DNA of 64,000 bases from Polaribacter aquimarinus (GCF_003129485.1 NZ_QFFG01000003.1:372001-436000), one strand, 5' to 3'. Shown: positions 8,436 to 16,039, counted from the stretch's first letter. Numbers and translations: made by a program. Notes: generated from the sequence alone by a model not told the origin.

Positions 8436-9915
8436 CAGAGAAGAAATAAATGTTGTTTGGTTTAAAAGGGACCTTCGTTTGCAAGACAATGAAGCAATTG
8501 CTAACGCTCTTAAATCTAAAAAGAAAACACTTTTTTTATATGTTTTTGAAAACTCTTTGATTGATGACCCTCATTATGATAAACGCCATTGGGATTTTAT
8601 AAAACAATCGATTACAGACATTCACAATGATTTAGTACAAAACAATACCAAGGTTCTTTGTGTGCAGACAGAAGTAATTACTGCTTTTAATCAGTTACAA
8701 AATTACTATAAAATCCATACTGTTTTTTCTCACCAAGAAACAGGTTTATTGATTACTTATAATAGAGATAAAGAATTTGCAAGATACTGTAGAAACAATA
8801 ATATTCATTGGATTGAAAACAATAACAACGGTGTTTTAAGAGGATTGTTAAACAGAGAAGATTGGTTTGAAAAATGGGATAAATATATGTATTCCCCTCA
8901 AATTGAAGTAAATTATTCAAGCGCCAATTTTATCAGTTTAGATCAAATAAAAAATTTAGAAAAGAGTTTTATCATTCCTGATTTAAAAACTGAAGAGTCA
9001 AAAAGATTTCAACCAGGAGGTACGAAAATGGCTTGGAAATATGCACTTTCATTTTTTGAAAAAAGACATAAAGAATATATGTTTCATATATCTAAACCCG
9101 CTCTTGCGAGAGAAAGCAGTAGTCGATTATCACCATATATTGCTTGGGGAAATGTATCTATTCGTCAGATTTTTCAAAAAGCATTAGCCTACAAAAACGA
9201 TAGTAATAAAAGACATTTAGGTGCTTTTATATCGCGTTTACGTTGGCAAGCTCACTTTATACAAAAGTTTGAAATGGAGCATACTATGGAAAATTCAAGT
9301 GTTAACAAAGGATATCATAAACTCAAAAAAAATATTTCAGAGAAATATCAAAAAGCATGGAAAATAGGAAAAACAGGTTTCCCTTTAGTAGATGCCAGTA
9401 TGAGATGTTTAATAGAAACAGGATATTTAAATTTTAGAATGCGTTCTCTTTTAGTTTCTTTTTTTACACATATTTTATGGCAACCTTGGCAAGCAAGCTC
9501 TCAACATCTATCAAAACTATTCTTAGATTTTGAACCTGGAATTCACTTTCCACAATTGCAAATGCAAGCAGGAGAAACAGGTATTAACAATTTAAGAATT
9601 TATAACCCTATTAAAAATAGTTTAGAACACGATGCAGATGCTATCTTTATCAAAAAATGGGTTCCAGAATTGGCAAATCTTCCTCTATCTTTTATTCATG
9701 AACCTTATTTATTGACTCCACTTGATCAACAATTTAATAACTTTAAACTTGGTGAAGATTATCCATATCCTATCGTAGAAATAAAATCTGCAAGAAAAAG
9801 AGCTAGCGATATTTTATGGAATATGAAAAAAAACGTCAAAGTTGTTAAAGAAAACTATAGAATTCTAAAAAAACACACTATTTCTGACAGAAAACGAATG
9901 TTAAAGAACGGCTAA
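8428..9915 (+). CDS. Photolyase/cryptochrome family protein, divergent FAD-pocket subgroup
   Basis: 495 aa. The N-terminal antenna domain begins VVWFKRDLRLQDN. In the FAD domain ARESSSRLSPYIAWGNVSIRQ, ISRLRWQAHFIQKFE, GFPLVDASMRCLIETGYLNFRMRSLLVSFF and LRIYNP align with class I enzymes. The segment that normally reads like ASNxGNWQWxAGTG is replaced by GIHFPQLQMQAGETG, so the Asn near flavin N5 and the WxW are not kept. I recall this as a separate widespread subgroup often listed simply as photolyase, so a repair activity cannot be assumed. It ends the first block of the island, 90 bases before operator B. Confidence 0.8.
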   Translation: MTDREEINVVWFKRDLRLQDNEAIANALKSKKKTLFLYVFENSLIDDPHYDKRHWDFIKQSITDIHNDLVQNNTKVLCVQTEVITAFNQLQNYYKIHTVFSHQETGLLITYNRDKEFARYCRNNNIHWIENNNNGVLRGLLNREDWFEKWDKYMYSPQIEVNYSSANFISLDQIKNLEKSFIIPDLKTEESKRFQPGGTKMAWKYALSFFEKRHKEYMFHISKPALARESSSRLSPYIAWGNVSIRQIFQKALAYKNDSNKRHLGAFISRLRWQAHFIQKFEMEHTMENSSVNKGYHKLKKNISEKYQKAWKIGKTGFPLVDASMRCLIETGYLNFRMRSLLVSFFTHILWQPWQASSQHLSKLFLDFEPGIHFPQLQMQAGETGINNLRIYNPIKNSLEHDADAIFIKKWVPELANLPLSFIHEPYLLTPLDQQFNNFKLGEDYPYPIVEIKSARKRASDILWNMKKNVKVVKENYRILKKHTISDRKRMLKNG

Positions 9916-9954
9916 TTCTTTGCATTTTAATAATTTATAATATTATGTTAATTT

Positions 9955-9997
9955 TTGTTTAACAATATTTACAATTCATTAAACATTATTATCTTTG
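9955..9997 (+). promoter_or_regulatory. Promoter/operator B of the photolyase island
   Basis: This block has the same length and order as 1451-1493. It begins TTGTTTAACAA, carries the TGTTTAA (9956-9962) and TTAAACA (9979-9985) inverted pair with 16 bases between, and ends in -7 box TATCTTTG (9990-9997). Four substitutions distinguish the two copies, all between the palindrome and the second half-site. It drives the second block, starting with the gene at 10006, only 8 bases further on. Confidence 0.7.
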
Positions 9998-10005
9998 AAT
10001 AAGAA

Positions 10006-10440
10006 ATGATTTATAATACCACACATAAAAACAAAGAAGCGGAATCTATTTTCAATGATTTATTAGGCAAAGGATATTCATTTTTTCAATCTGTAAAAAT
10101 AGGTGGTACAGGCTCTAAAAGGATGATAATTGAAGAAGTAAGTGTTGGTTTCCAAAAATATATGAATACAATATCTGACATTAATTATGGAAATATTGAG
10201 CTAAGAAAACAGGGCATTATAGTTCATCTAAACAAAGGGTTAAAAACCTTTAGTTGGGCAATTCCGTTTTATCAATTGCATACCTACAAGACAAATGGTT
10301 TCAGTATTCACGCTCATGGAAATTTTGTAAGGTTTAAAAACAATAAATTATTAAAAGAAAACAGAAAATTTATTGACAAAATAATTAATTTAAAAATAGA
10401 AAACGATAAGCACTATGATTTCTATCCAACTATCAATTAA
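10006..10440 (+). CDS. Hypothetical protein, first gene of the second photolyase-island block
   Basis: 144 aa. I do not recognise the family. The protein is soluble, without a signal peptide or Cys. It contains IGGTGSKRMIIEEV and a central FSWAIPFYQLHTYKTNGFSIHAHGNFVRFKN segment rich in His and aromatics, suggesting an all-beta fold with a possible ligand or metal site (inference). It is the leading gene behind operator B, so it is probably expressed with FolE and the small DUF2805 protein and may be directly tied to the light response. Confidence 0.7.
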   Translation: MIYNTTHKNKEAESIFNDLLGKGYSFFQSVKIGGTGSKRMIIEEVSVGFQKYMNTISDINYGNIELRKQGIIVHLNKGLKTFSWAIPFYQLHTYKTNGFSIHAHGNFVRFKNNKLLKENRKFIDKIINLKIENDKHYDFYPTIN

Positions 10441-10451
10441 TTCTATTTAAA

Positions 10452-10724
10452 ATGACTTTAGACGGAATAAGAATTGATAGAATTATAGAGATGGCTTGGG
10501 AAGACAGAACTACATTTGAAGCTATTGAATTTCAATTTGGTTTAAAAGAACAAGAAGTCATCAATTTGATGAGAAAAGAAATGAAACCTTCGAGTTTCAA
10601 AATGTGGAGAAAACGTGTTCAAGGAAGAAAAACAAAACATCAAAAATTAAGGACTTTCGAGAAAGGAAGATTTAAATGTTCAAGACAAAAAACAATATCT
10701 AATAACTCTATTGCAAAAAGATAA
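10452..10724 (+). CDS. DUF2805 (TIGR03643) family protein
   Basis: 90 aa. The sequence runs IDRIIEMAWEDRTTFEAIEFQFGLKEQEVINLMRKEMKPSSFKMWRKRVQGRKTKH. That is the DUF2805 core: a helix-turn-helix-like segment with a basic C-terminus. Proteins of this small family recur beside cryptochrome and photolyase genes in proteobacteria and Bacteroidetes, but their role is unknown. The basic tail (RGRKTKHQKLR) would suit nucleic-acid binding (inference). It lies 11 bases after the preceding gene. Confidence 0.85.
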   Translation: MTLDGIRIDRIIEMAWEDRTTFEAIEFQFGLKEQEVINLMRKEMKPSSFKMWRKRVQGRKTKHQKLRTFEKGRFKCSRQKTISNNSIAKR

Positions 10725-10785
10725 CTAACCGTGCTTTGCTTTTAAGATTAGAGTACTTAAAGACAGCACATTAAAAAGACAAAAG

Positions 10786-11484
10786 ATGATTACAGAAGTA
10801 ATATTAAAAGAAAAAGAAGTATCTGAAAAACTAAATGGTTTTTCTTATCAAGAAGTTGGTGATGACCACTTATTTACTGGGTTGGAAACTCCAATGAAAC
10901 AAGATGCTTTTAAACTCTCAGATCAAGAAAAAAAAGATAAAATTGAAAGTCTATTCTCAGAAATAATGGATGTAATGGGTTTAGATTTAACTGATGATTC
11001 TTTGCAAGGAACTCCAAAAAGAGTTGCCAAAATGTATATTGATGAAATATTTTCTGGCTTAAATCCTGCCAACAAACCAAAAGTAGCATTGTTTGATAAC
11101 AAATATCAATACAATCAAATGTTGGTAGAAAAGAATATTACTTTTTATTCAAATTGCGAACATCATTTTGTTCCTATAATTGGTAAAGCACACGTTGCAT
11201 ATATCTCTTCAGGTAAAGTAATTGGGTTATCAAAATTAAACAGAATTGTACAATATTATGCTAAAAGACCTCAGGTGCAAGAAAGATTAACCAATCAAAT
11301 TGCAGAGGAATTGAAAGCCATTTTAGACACGGAAGATGTTGCTGTTATTATAGACGCAAAACATCTATGTGTATCATCTAGAGGAATAAAAGATGATACT
11401 TCATCCACAGTAACCTCTTACTTTGGTGGTAAATTCAACAATCAAGAAAAAATAGCAGAATTACAAAACACTTTAAATTATTAA
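10786..11484 (+). CDS. folE: GTP cyclohydrolase I
   Basis: 232 aa. It converts GTP to 7,8-dihydroneopterin triphosphate, the first step of folate and pterin synthesis. The zinc ligands are visible as Cys124 and His127 (SNCEHHF) and Cys195 (HLCVSSRG), with the same spacing as Cys110/His113/Cys181 of the E. coli enzyme. GTP-site motifs GLSKLNRIVQYYAKRPQVQERLT and SSTVTSYFGG are intact. A ~40-residue N-terminal extension precedes the core. Its place inside the photolyase block suggests it boosts pterin or folate for the MTHF antenna (inference). Confidence 0.95.
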   Translation: MITEVILKEKEVSEKLNGFSYQEVGDDHLFTGLETPMKQDAFKLSDQEKKDKIESLFSEIMDVMGLDLTDDSLQGTPKRVAKMYIDEIFSGLNPANKPKVALFDNKYQYNQMLVEKNITFYSNCEHHFVPIIGKAHVAYISSGKVIGLSKLNRIVQYYAKRPQVQERLTNQIAEELKAILDTEDVAVIIDAKHLCVSSRGIKDDTSSTVTSYFGGKFNNQEKIAELQNTLNY

Positions 11485-11487
11485 ATT

Positions 11488-11715
11488 ATGGATTTAATTG
11501 ATAAAGCATTAGAGTTCGAAACGAGAAAAATGAGGTTTCCAACTACAAGTGATCGCATTTTAGCGTCTAGAGAAGCAAAGTCTTTAATTTTAAGTTTGAA
11601 TGAAATTTACAAACAAAATAAAGATCAAAAGATAATGGATATTATGAAACGTTTAACCGCTATTAAACAAAGAATAGAAAAACGTTTAAAAGGAAAACCA
11701 TTAACAGCAGCGTAA
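11488..11715 (+). CDS. Small hypothetical protein, paralogue 1 of a tandem pair
   Basis: 75 aa, no recognised family. It is helical and charged: residues 1-40 read DLIDKALEFETRKMRFPTTSDRILASREAKSLILSLNEIY (quoted in parts: ALEFETRKMRF, TTSDRILASREAKSLILSLN), ending MKRLTAIKQRIEKRLKGKP. It begins 3 bases after folE. The next gene encodes a close relative. No Cys, signal or membrane segment is present. A small helical-bundle or regulatory role can only be guessed. Confidence 0.75.
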   Translation: MDLIDKALEFETRKMRFPTTSDRILASREAKSLILSLNEIYKQNKDQKIMDIMKRLTAIKQRIEKRLKGKPLTAA

Positions 11716-11791
11716 TAAATTCAGTTTTCTCTTGCATTTCTAACTTTTATATTTATATTGCCAAATTAGAAAAAAAGAGAGATTATATAGA

Positions 11792-12007
11792 ATGAATTTA
11801 TTAGAAAGAGCTGTAGAGTTTGAGAACAGAAAGTTCTCATTTAAAACGACAAGTGACCGTATTTTAGCATCAAGAGAAGTTAAAGCTTTAATATTGGAAC
11901 TTAACGAAGTTTACAAATTAGAAAAAGATCCAGAAATAATGGACCAAATGAAGCGCTTAACAGCAGTTAAACAAAAAATTGAAAAGCGCTTGAAAGGAAG
12001 ACCTTAA
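11792..12007 (+). CDS. Small hypothetical protein, paralogue 2 of a tandem pair
   Basis: 71 aa and clearly homologous to the product of 11488-11715: both share the patterns EFExRK, TTSDRILASRE, LIL-LNE-YK, IMD-MKRLTA-KQ-IEKRLKG. A 76-base spacer separates the two genes. A tandem duplication inside the operon followed by moderate divergence fits best. The function is unknown. It lies 7 bases before the SDR gene. Confidence 0.75.
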   Translation: MNLLERAVEFENRKFSFKTTSDRILASREVKALILELNEVYKLEKDPEIMDQMKRLTAVKQKIEKRLKGRP

Positions 12008-12014
12008 AGCACTT

Positions 12015-12698
12015 ATGAAAAAAATATTAGTAATTGGAGGAAGCAAAGGAATTGGAAATGCAATTATCAATTCTTTAGTTAATAACAACAAAGTAATAAA
12101 CATTAGCAGAACTGCGCCTCTGCTTTCCAATACTAATCTTACGCACCATCAGTGTGATATTCTTATTGATGATTTACCTGAAACAGAAGTAATAGACGCT
12201 TTAATCTATTGCCCAGGAAGCATCAATCTCAAACCAATTTCAAGACTAAAATTAGAAGATTTCAGAGAGGACTTTGAAATTAATGTCATTGGCGCTGTAA
12301 AAGCAATTCAACATTACTTACCTTCTTTAAAAAAAGGTAATAACTCTTCAATTTTATTATTTAGTACAGTTGCTGCAAAGTTAGGAATGCCATTTCACGC
12401 AAGTGTAGCCGCTGCCAAATCTGCAGTTGAGGGTTTAACAAAATCATTAGGAGCAGAATTAGCGCCAACCATCAGGGTCAATGCAATTGCGCCAACGGTT
12501 ACAGACACAGACTTAGCTTCTAAATTATTAAGAAATGAGCGTTTAATTGAAGGCATTAAAGAACGTCATCCTTTAAAAAAGTTTCTAAAACCTAATGAGG
12601 TTGCTGATTTAGCTACCTTTTTAATTTCTGATAAAGCAGCATCAATTTCAGGTCAAATTTTTGAATTAGACTGCGGAATTGTAAGTTTTAAAATATAA
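12015..12698 (+). CDS. Short-chain dehydrogenase/reductase family protein lacking the catalytic Tyr
   Basis: 227 aa. It has the classical SDR size and the cofactor motif GGSKGIG (residues 8-14), followed by a mid-chain PGS turn and FSTVAAK containing the candidate catalytic Ser. The usual YxxxK reads VAAAK (131-135): the Lys is kept but the Tyr is Val. The C-terminal part (RVNAIAPTVTDTDLA, FLISDKAASISGQIFELD) is normal for the family. Such a protein may bind NAD(P) without classical dehydrogenase activity, or use another proton donor. It continues the island operon. Confidence 0.8.
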   Translation: MKKILVIGGSKGIGNAIINSLVNNNKVINISRTAPLLSNTNLTHHQCDILIDDLPETEVIDALIYCPGSINLKPISRLKLEDFREDFEINVIGAVKAIQHYLPSLKKGNNSSILLFSTVAAKLGMPFHASVAAAKSAVEGLTKSLGAELAPTIRVNAIAPTVTDTDLASKLLRNERLIEGIKERHPLKKFLKPNEVADLATFLISDKAASISGQIFELDCGIVSFKI

Positions 12699-12703
12699 TT
12701 TCT

Positions 12704-13180
12704 ATGACAAATATCTATGATATCGAGATAAATAGTCTCCAAAACACTCCTATACAATTATCTGATTTTAAAGGAAAACATATACTTTTTGTAAATGTGG
12801 CTTCCAAATGCGGATTTACACCTCAATACAAAGATTTAGAAGAGTTATATAAAACTTATAAAAACAATTTAGTTGTTATCGGAGTTCCTTGTAATCAATT
12901 TGGAAAACAAGAACCGGGTAATTCATCAGAAATAGAAGAATTCTGTCAAGTTAATTATGGAGTATCTTTTTTGATTACAGAAAAGGTTGATGTAAAAGGC
13001 GTAAATCAACATCCATTATATGCTTGGTTAACACAAAGAAAACTGAATAATAAAAAGAGTTCTTCCGTAAAATGGAATTTTCAAAAATATTTAGTTTCTC
13101 CAGAAGGAAAGCTAATTGATTATTATTTTTCAATTACAAAACCATTGAGTTCAAAAATTACAAAACACATAAAATTATAA
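12704..13180 (+). CDS. Glutathione peroxidase family protein
   Basis: 158 aa, the normal length. NVASKCGFTPQY places the peroxidatic Cys at residue 36, and VIGVPCNQFGKQEPG supplies the conserved Gln and second Cys region. VKWNFQKYLVSPEG carries the Trp-Asn of the catalytic set. Bacterial members usually use thioredoxin to reduce hydroperoxides. In this island it would remove peroxides formed under light (inference). Five bases separate it from the SDR gene. Confidence 0.93.
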   Translation: MTNIYDIEINSLQNTPIQLSDFKGKHILFVNVASKCGFTPQYKDLEELYKTYKNNLVVIGVPCNQFGKQEPGNSSEIEEFCQVNYGVSFLITEKVDVKGVNQHPLYAWLTQRKLNNKKSSSVKWNFQKYLVSPEGKLIDYYFSITKPLSSKITKHIKL

Positions 13181-13184
13181 AATT

Positions 13185-13373
13185 ATGTTTGGATTATTTA
13201 AGAAAAAATCAGATTTAGAAAAACATCAAGATTTGTATAAAAAATTGATGGAAGAAGCTTATAAATTACAATCTATTAATAGAAAAGAAAGTGATCAAAA
13301 ATACCTAGAGGCAGATCTTATTTTGAAAAAAATAGACATTCTAAAAAATGAAAACATAAATGAAGCAGTTTAA
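13185..13373 (+). CDS. Lacal_2735-family small protein
   Basis: 62 aa. The sequence MFGLFKKKSDLEKHQDLYKKLMEEAYKLQSINRKESDQK matches the small flavobacterial Lacal_2735 family as I remember it. It is entirely helical and charged, with an amphipathic N-terminus (MFGLFKKK) that could bind membranes. Its function is unknown. It overlaps the TspO gene by 14 bases. Confidence 0.8.
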   Translation: MFGLFKKKSDLEKHQDLYKKLMEEAYKLQSINRKESDQKYLEADLILKKIDILKNENINEAV

Positions 13374-13824
13374 ATTTACCATACTTTTTCTAATCATTAA
13401 TTTTGGTGGATTAGCCATTGGAAGTTGGTTGATGAATAATGGCCCACAATCTGACTGGTATACAAATTTAAACCAAGCTCCTTGGACACCTCCAGGTTGG
13501 GTATTTGGAGTTGCTTGGACAACAATTATGATTTGTTTTTCTATTTATTTAGGGAAACAATTTTTAGATAGTTCACATATAAAAAAACTAAGTTTCATCT
13601 TTATTATAGAATTCATTTTCAATGTAAGTTGGAACTTTATTTTCTTTAATCAACACCAAGTTTTAATTGGATTGATAACCATTGTATTACTAACATCCCT
13701 CATATTTCATTATTTCTTTAACTTGAGCAAAAAAGTTGGTAATTATAAATATTTATTATTGCCTTATATGATTTGGTTGTGCATTGCAACTTCTTTAAAT
13801 CTCTATATATTAGTTCATAATTAA
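13360..13824 (+). CDS. tspO: TspO/MBR family tryptophan-rich membrane protein
   Basis: 154 aa with five predicted membrane helices. The diagnostic stretch LNQAPWTPPGWVFGVAWT sits near residues 38-55, followed by further Trp-rich helices (NVSWNFIFF, MIWLCIATSLNLYI). TspO proteins bind tetrapyrroles and take part in photo-oxidative stress control. That suits its place in a light-response operon. It starts within the preceding gene and is followed after 1 base by the SRPBCC gene. Confidence 0.92.
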   Translation: MKQFKFTILFLIINFGGLAIGSWLMNNGPQSDWYTNLNQAPWTPPGWVFGVAWTTIMICFSIYLGKQFLDSSHIKKLSFIFIIEFIFNVSWNFIFFNQHQVLIGLITIVLLTSLIFHYFFNLSKKVGNYKYLLLPYMIWLCIATSLNLYILVHN

Positions 13825-13825
13825 G

Positions 13826-14290
13826 ATGAAAATTTACACTTTACAAAAAAAACAAAACTTACCAATTTCTGTTGAACAAGCTTGGGAGTTTTTATCGAGT
13901 CCAAAAAACTTGAAAACAATTACACCAGACTATATGAGTTTTGATATTCTTTCTGGAGCAGAAAAACCAATGTTCCCAGGACAAATAATTCAGTACATTG
14001 TTACACCCGTTTTAGGAATAAAAACAAAATGGGTAACAGAAATTACGCATGTTAAAGACAAAGAATATTTTGTTGATGAACAACGTTTTGGACCTTATGC
14101 ATTATGGCATCATAAACATTTTATCAAAAAAATAGATGGAGGTGTAGAAATGGAAGACATTATAGATTATAAAGTTCCTATGGGTATTTTAGGTCAAATG
14201 GTACATCCAATTTTAGTGAAACCAAAATTAGAAGAAATTTTTGCTTACAGACAAAAAAAATTGATTGAACTTTTTGGAGATTATAAATAA
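13826..14290 (+). CDS. SRPBCC-family (polyketide cyclase/START-like) protein
   Basis: 154 aa. It has the hot-dog-like SRPBCC layout: QKKQNLPISVEQAWEFLSSPKNLKTITPDYMSF at the start, WVTEITHVKDKEYFVDEQRFGPYALWHHKHFI in the middle and MEDIIDYKVPMGILGQ near the end. Related proteins often accompany photolyases. It probably binds a hydrophobic ligand, which is unknown. The next gene's best ATG lies 1 base after its stop. Confidence 0.82.
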   Translation: MKIYTLQKKQNLPISVEQAWEFLSSPKNLKTITPDYMSFDILSGAEKPMFPGQIIQYIVTPVLGIKTKWVTEITHVKDKEYFVDEQRFGPYALWHHKHFIKKIDGGVEMEDIIDYKVPMGILGQMVHPILVKPKLEEIFAYRQKKLIELFGDYK

Positions 14291-14291
14291 A

Positions 14292-15593
14292 ATGTCAGAA
14301 AAGATTACTATTTTTTGGTTTCGAAGAGATTTAAGGTTAGAAGACAATTGCGGACTATTTCACGCATTAAATTCAGAACATAAAGTGTTACCTATTTTCA
14401 TTTTAGATGAAGATATCTTAAATAAACTACCAAAAGATGATGCTAGAGTTACATTTATCCATCAAGAATTAAACTATATTAATCAACAGTTATTAAAAGT
14501 TGGGAGTAGTTTATCCGTTTTTTACGGAAAACCAATTGATATTTACAAAAAACTAACACAAGAATTCTCTGTTGAATCGGTATTTACGAATCACGATTAC
14601 GAACCTTACGCCATCAAAAGAGATTTAGAGATTAAAGAATTTTTAAAATCAAAAAACGTCAACTTTAAAACTTTTAAGGACCAAGTTATTTTTGAAAGAA
14701 ACGAGATTGTAAAACAAGATGGTACACCTTATAAAGTATACACACCCTACTCAAAAAAATGGCTAGAAGCTTTTCAATTTAAAGGAATTCAATTTTATCC
14801 ATCAGAAAATCATTTGGATAATTTTATCAAAAATAAAAATCATCAATTCTTATCTTTAAGAGATATTGGTTTTATAAAATCTCCTATAAAAGTATCATCT
14901 TACACAGTTTCTCTACAGTTGATTGATATCTATGAAGAAACCAGAAATTTTCCTGCAAAAGATGCTACTTCAAAATTAGGAACTCACTTACGTTTTGGTA
15001 CAGTCAGTATTCGTAAAATAGTTGACAAAGCATCAAAAAGCAATAATATTACTTTCTTAAAAGAATTAATTTGGAGAGAATTTTTTATGCAAATTTTATG
15101 GCATTTCCCGCACACTCCTAAAGATAGTTTTAAACCTAAATATGATAGAATTGTTTGGAGAAACAACGAAGAAGAATTCAAAGCTTGGTGCCAAGGAAAA
15201 ACTGGTTACCCTTTAGTTGATGCGGGTATGCGTGAATTAAACAAAACTGGATTTATGCATAATAGAGTTAGAATGTTGGTTGGTAGTTTTTTATGCAAAC
15301 ATTTATTGATAGATTGGAGATGGGGAGAGGCTTATTTTGCAGAAAAATTACACGATTATGAAATGGCAAGCAATGTTGGAAATTGGCAATGGGTTGCCGG
15401 TTCTGGTGTTGATGCTTCTCCATATTTCAGAATCTTTAATCCAACAACTCAAATCAAAAAATTTGATAAAGATCTAAAATACATCAAAAAATGGGTGCCA
15501 GAATTTCAAGAACTTACTTATCCAAAAAAAATTGTAGAGCATAAATTTGCCAGAGAACGTTGCCTGCAAGTTTATAAAGAAGCTTTATCTTAA
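14292..15593 (+). CDS. phrB: Class I CPD deoxyribodipyrimidine photolyase
   Basis: 433 aa from the ATG at 14292; an upstream TTG at 14265 would overlap the previous gene by 26 bases and adds nothing conserved. The antenna domain begins ITIFWFRRDLRLEDN. The FAD domain has SKLGTHLRFGTVSIR, LIWREFFMQIL, GYPLVDAGMRELNKTGFMHNRVRMLVGSFL and DYEMASNVGNWQWVAGSGVDASPYFRIFNP, all canonical and intact. This is the most conventional DNA-repair photolyase of the four in the island: it splits cyclobutane pyrimidine dimers with blue light. It is the last intact gene of the island. Confidence 0.95.
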   Translation: MSEKITIFWFRRDLRLEDNCGLFHALNSEHKVLPIFILDEDILNKLPKDDARVTFIHQELNYINQQLLKVGSSLSVFYGKPIDIYKKLTQEFSVESVFTNHDYEPYAIKRDLEIKEFLKSKNVNFKTFKDQVIFERNEIVKQDGTPYKVYTPYSKKWLEAFQFKGIQFYPSENHLDNFIKNKNHQFLSLRDIGFIKSPIKVSSYTVSLQLIDIYEETRNFPAKDATSKLGTHLRFGTVSIRKIVDKASKSNNITFLKELIWREFFMQILWHFPHTPKDSFKPKYDRIVWRNNEEEFKAWCQGKTGYPLVDAGMRELNKTGFMHNRVRMLVGSFLCKHLLIDWRWGEAYFAEKLHDYEMASNVGNWQWVAGSGVDASPYFRIFNPTTQIKKFDKDLKYIKKWVPEFQELTYPKKIVEHKFARERCLQVYKEALS

Positions 15594-15617
15594 ATTCTCA
15601 CATTTCTAAAGTATTAA

Positions 15618-15701
15618 GAAGGCAACAAAATTGAAGAAGTTTACGTTTTTAAAGTACAAGGTGGTAAAATTACGAATGAGCGATTTTTCTATACAATTTA
15701 A
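15618..15701 (+). pseudogene. Remnant of a SnoaL/NTF2-like gene (C-terminal end only)
   Basis: After a TAA stop the frame reads EGNKIEEVYVFKV, then QGGKITNERFFYTI and a stop. The pattern (EVYVFKV-x-GGKI-x-FFY) resembles the last strands of SnoaL-like/nuclear-transport-factor-2 proteins. Such genes occur in photolyase clusters elsewhere, so this may be a decayed island member. The stretch is short, so chance similarity is possible. Confidence 0.35.
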
Positions 15702-15721
15702 CACTATTTATTATTCTTGAT

Positions 15722-15752
15722 AAAAACTTCAACTTATGTTGGAGTTTTTTTT
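15722..15752 (+). terminator. Rho-independent terminator at the end of the photolyase island
   Basis: Hairpin with stem 15722-15733 (ending CTTCAAC) and 15738-15749 (GTTGGAG...), one G-T wobble and loop TTAT, then a run of eight T. It closes the long transcript of the island before the tRNA genes. Confidence 0.8.
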
Positions 15753-15819
15753 ATAAAAAAGTGAAATTTGTTTTGGTCATTTTTGGATTTTATATTTTAT
15801 TTGCCAACTCTTAATTAAA

Positions 15820-15893
15820 GCCGATGTAGCTCAGCTGGCTAGAGCAGCTGATTTGTAATCAGCAGGTCGTGGGTTCGAGTCCCTCCATCGGCT
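15820..15893 (+). tRNA. tRNA-Thr (anticodon TGT)
   Basis: Acceptor GCCGATG (15820-15826) pairs with CATCGGC (15886-15892), discriminator T. D arm GCTCAGCTGGCTAGAGC, anticodon stem GCTGA/TCAGC with loop TTTGTAA (anticodon TGT at 15854-15856), T arm GTGGGTTCGAGTCCC. Confidence 0.96.
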
Positions 15894-15905
15894 CAAAAAT
15901 TTTTA

Positions 15906-15945
15906 AAAAAGTTTCAAAAGTATTTTTTTTGAAACTTTCCTTTTT
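15906..15945 (+). terminator. Terminator between the two tRNA genes
   Basis: AAAGTTTCAAAA (15908-15919) pairs with TTTTGAAACTTT (15927-15938) across a short loop and is followed by CC and five T. Confidence 0.7.
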
Positions 15946-15964
15946 ATATTTTAGAATTCTTATT

Positions 15965-16039
15965 CGGGATGTAGCTTAGTCCGGTTAAAGTGCTGGTCTG
16001 GGGGACCAGAGATCGGAGGTTCGAATCCTCTCATCCCGA
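15965..16039 (+). tRNA. tRNA-Pro (anticodon GGG)
   Basis: Acceptor CGGGATG (15965-15971) pairs with CATCCCG (16032-16038), discriminator A. The anticodon stem CTGGT/ACCAG encloses loop CTGGGGG with GGG at 16000-16002; T arm GGAGGTTCGAATCCTC. It is a second proline isoacceptor alongside the TGG tRNA at 137-211. Confidence 0.95.

Noticed and set aside
14265..14291. TTG at 14265 as start of phrB
   Set aside because: It would overlap the SRPBCC gene by 26 bases and add non-conserved residues.
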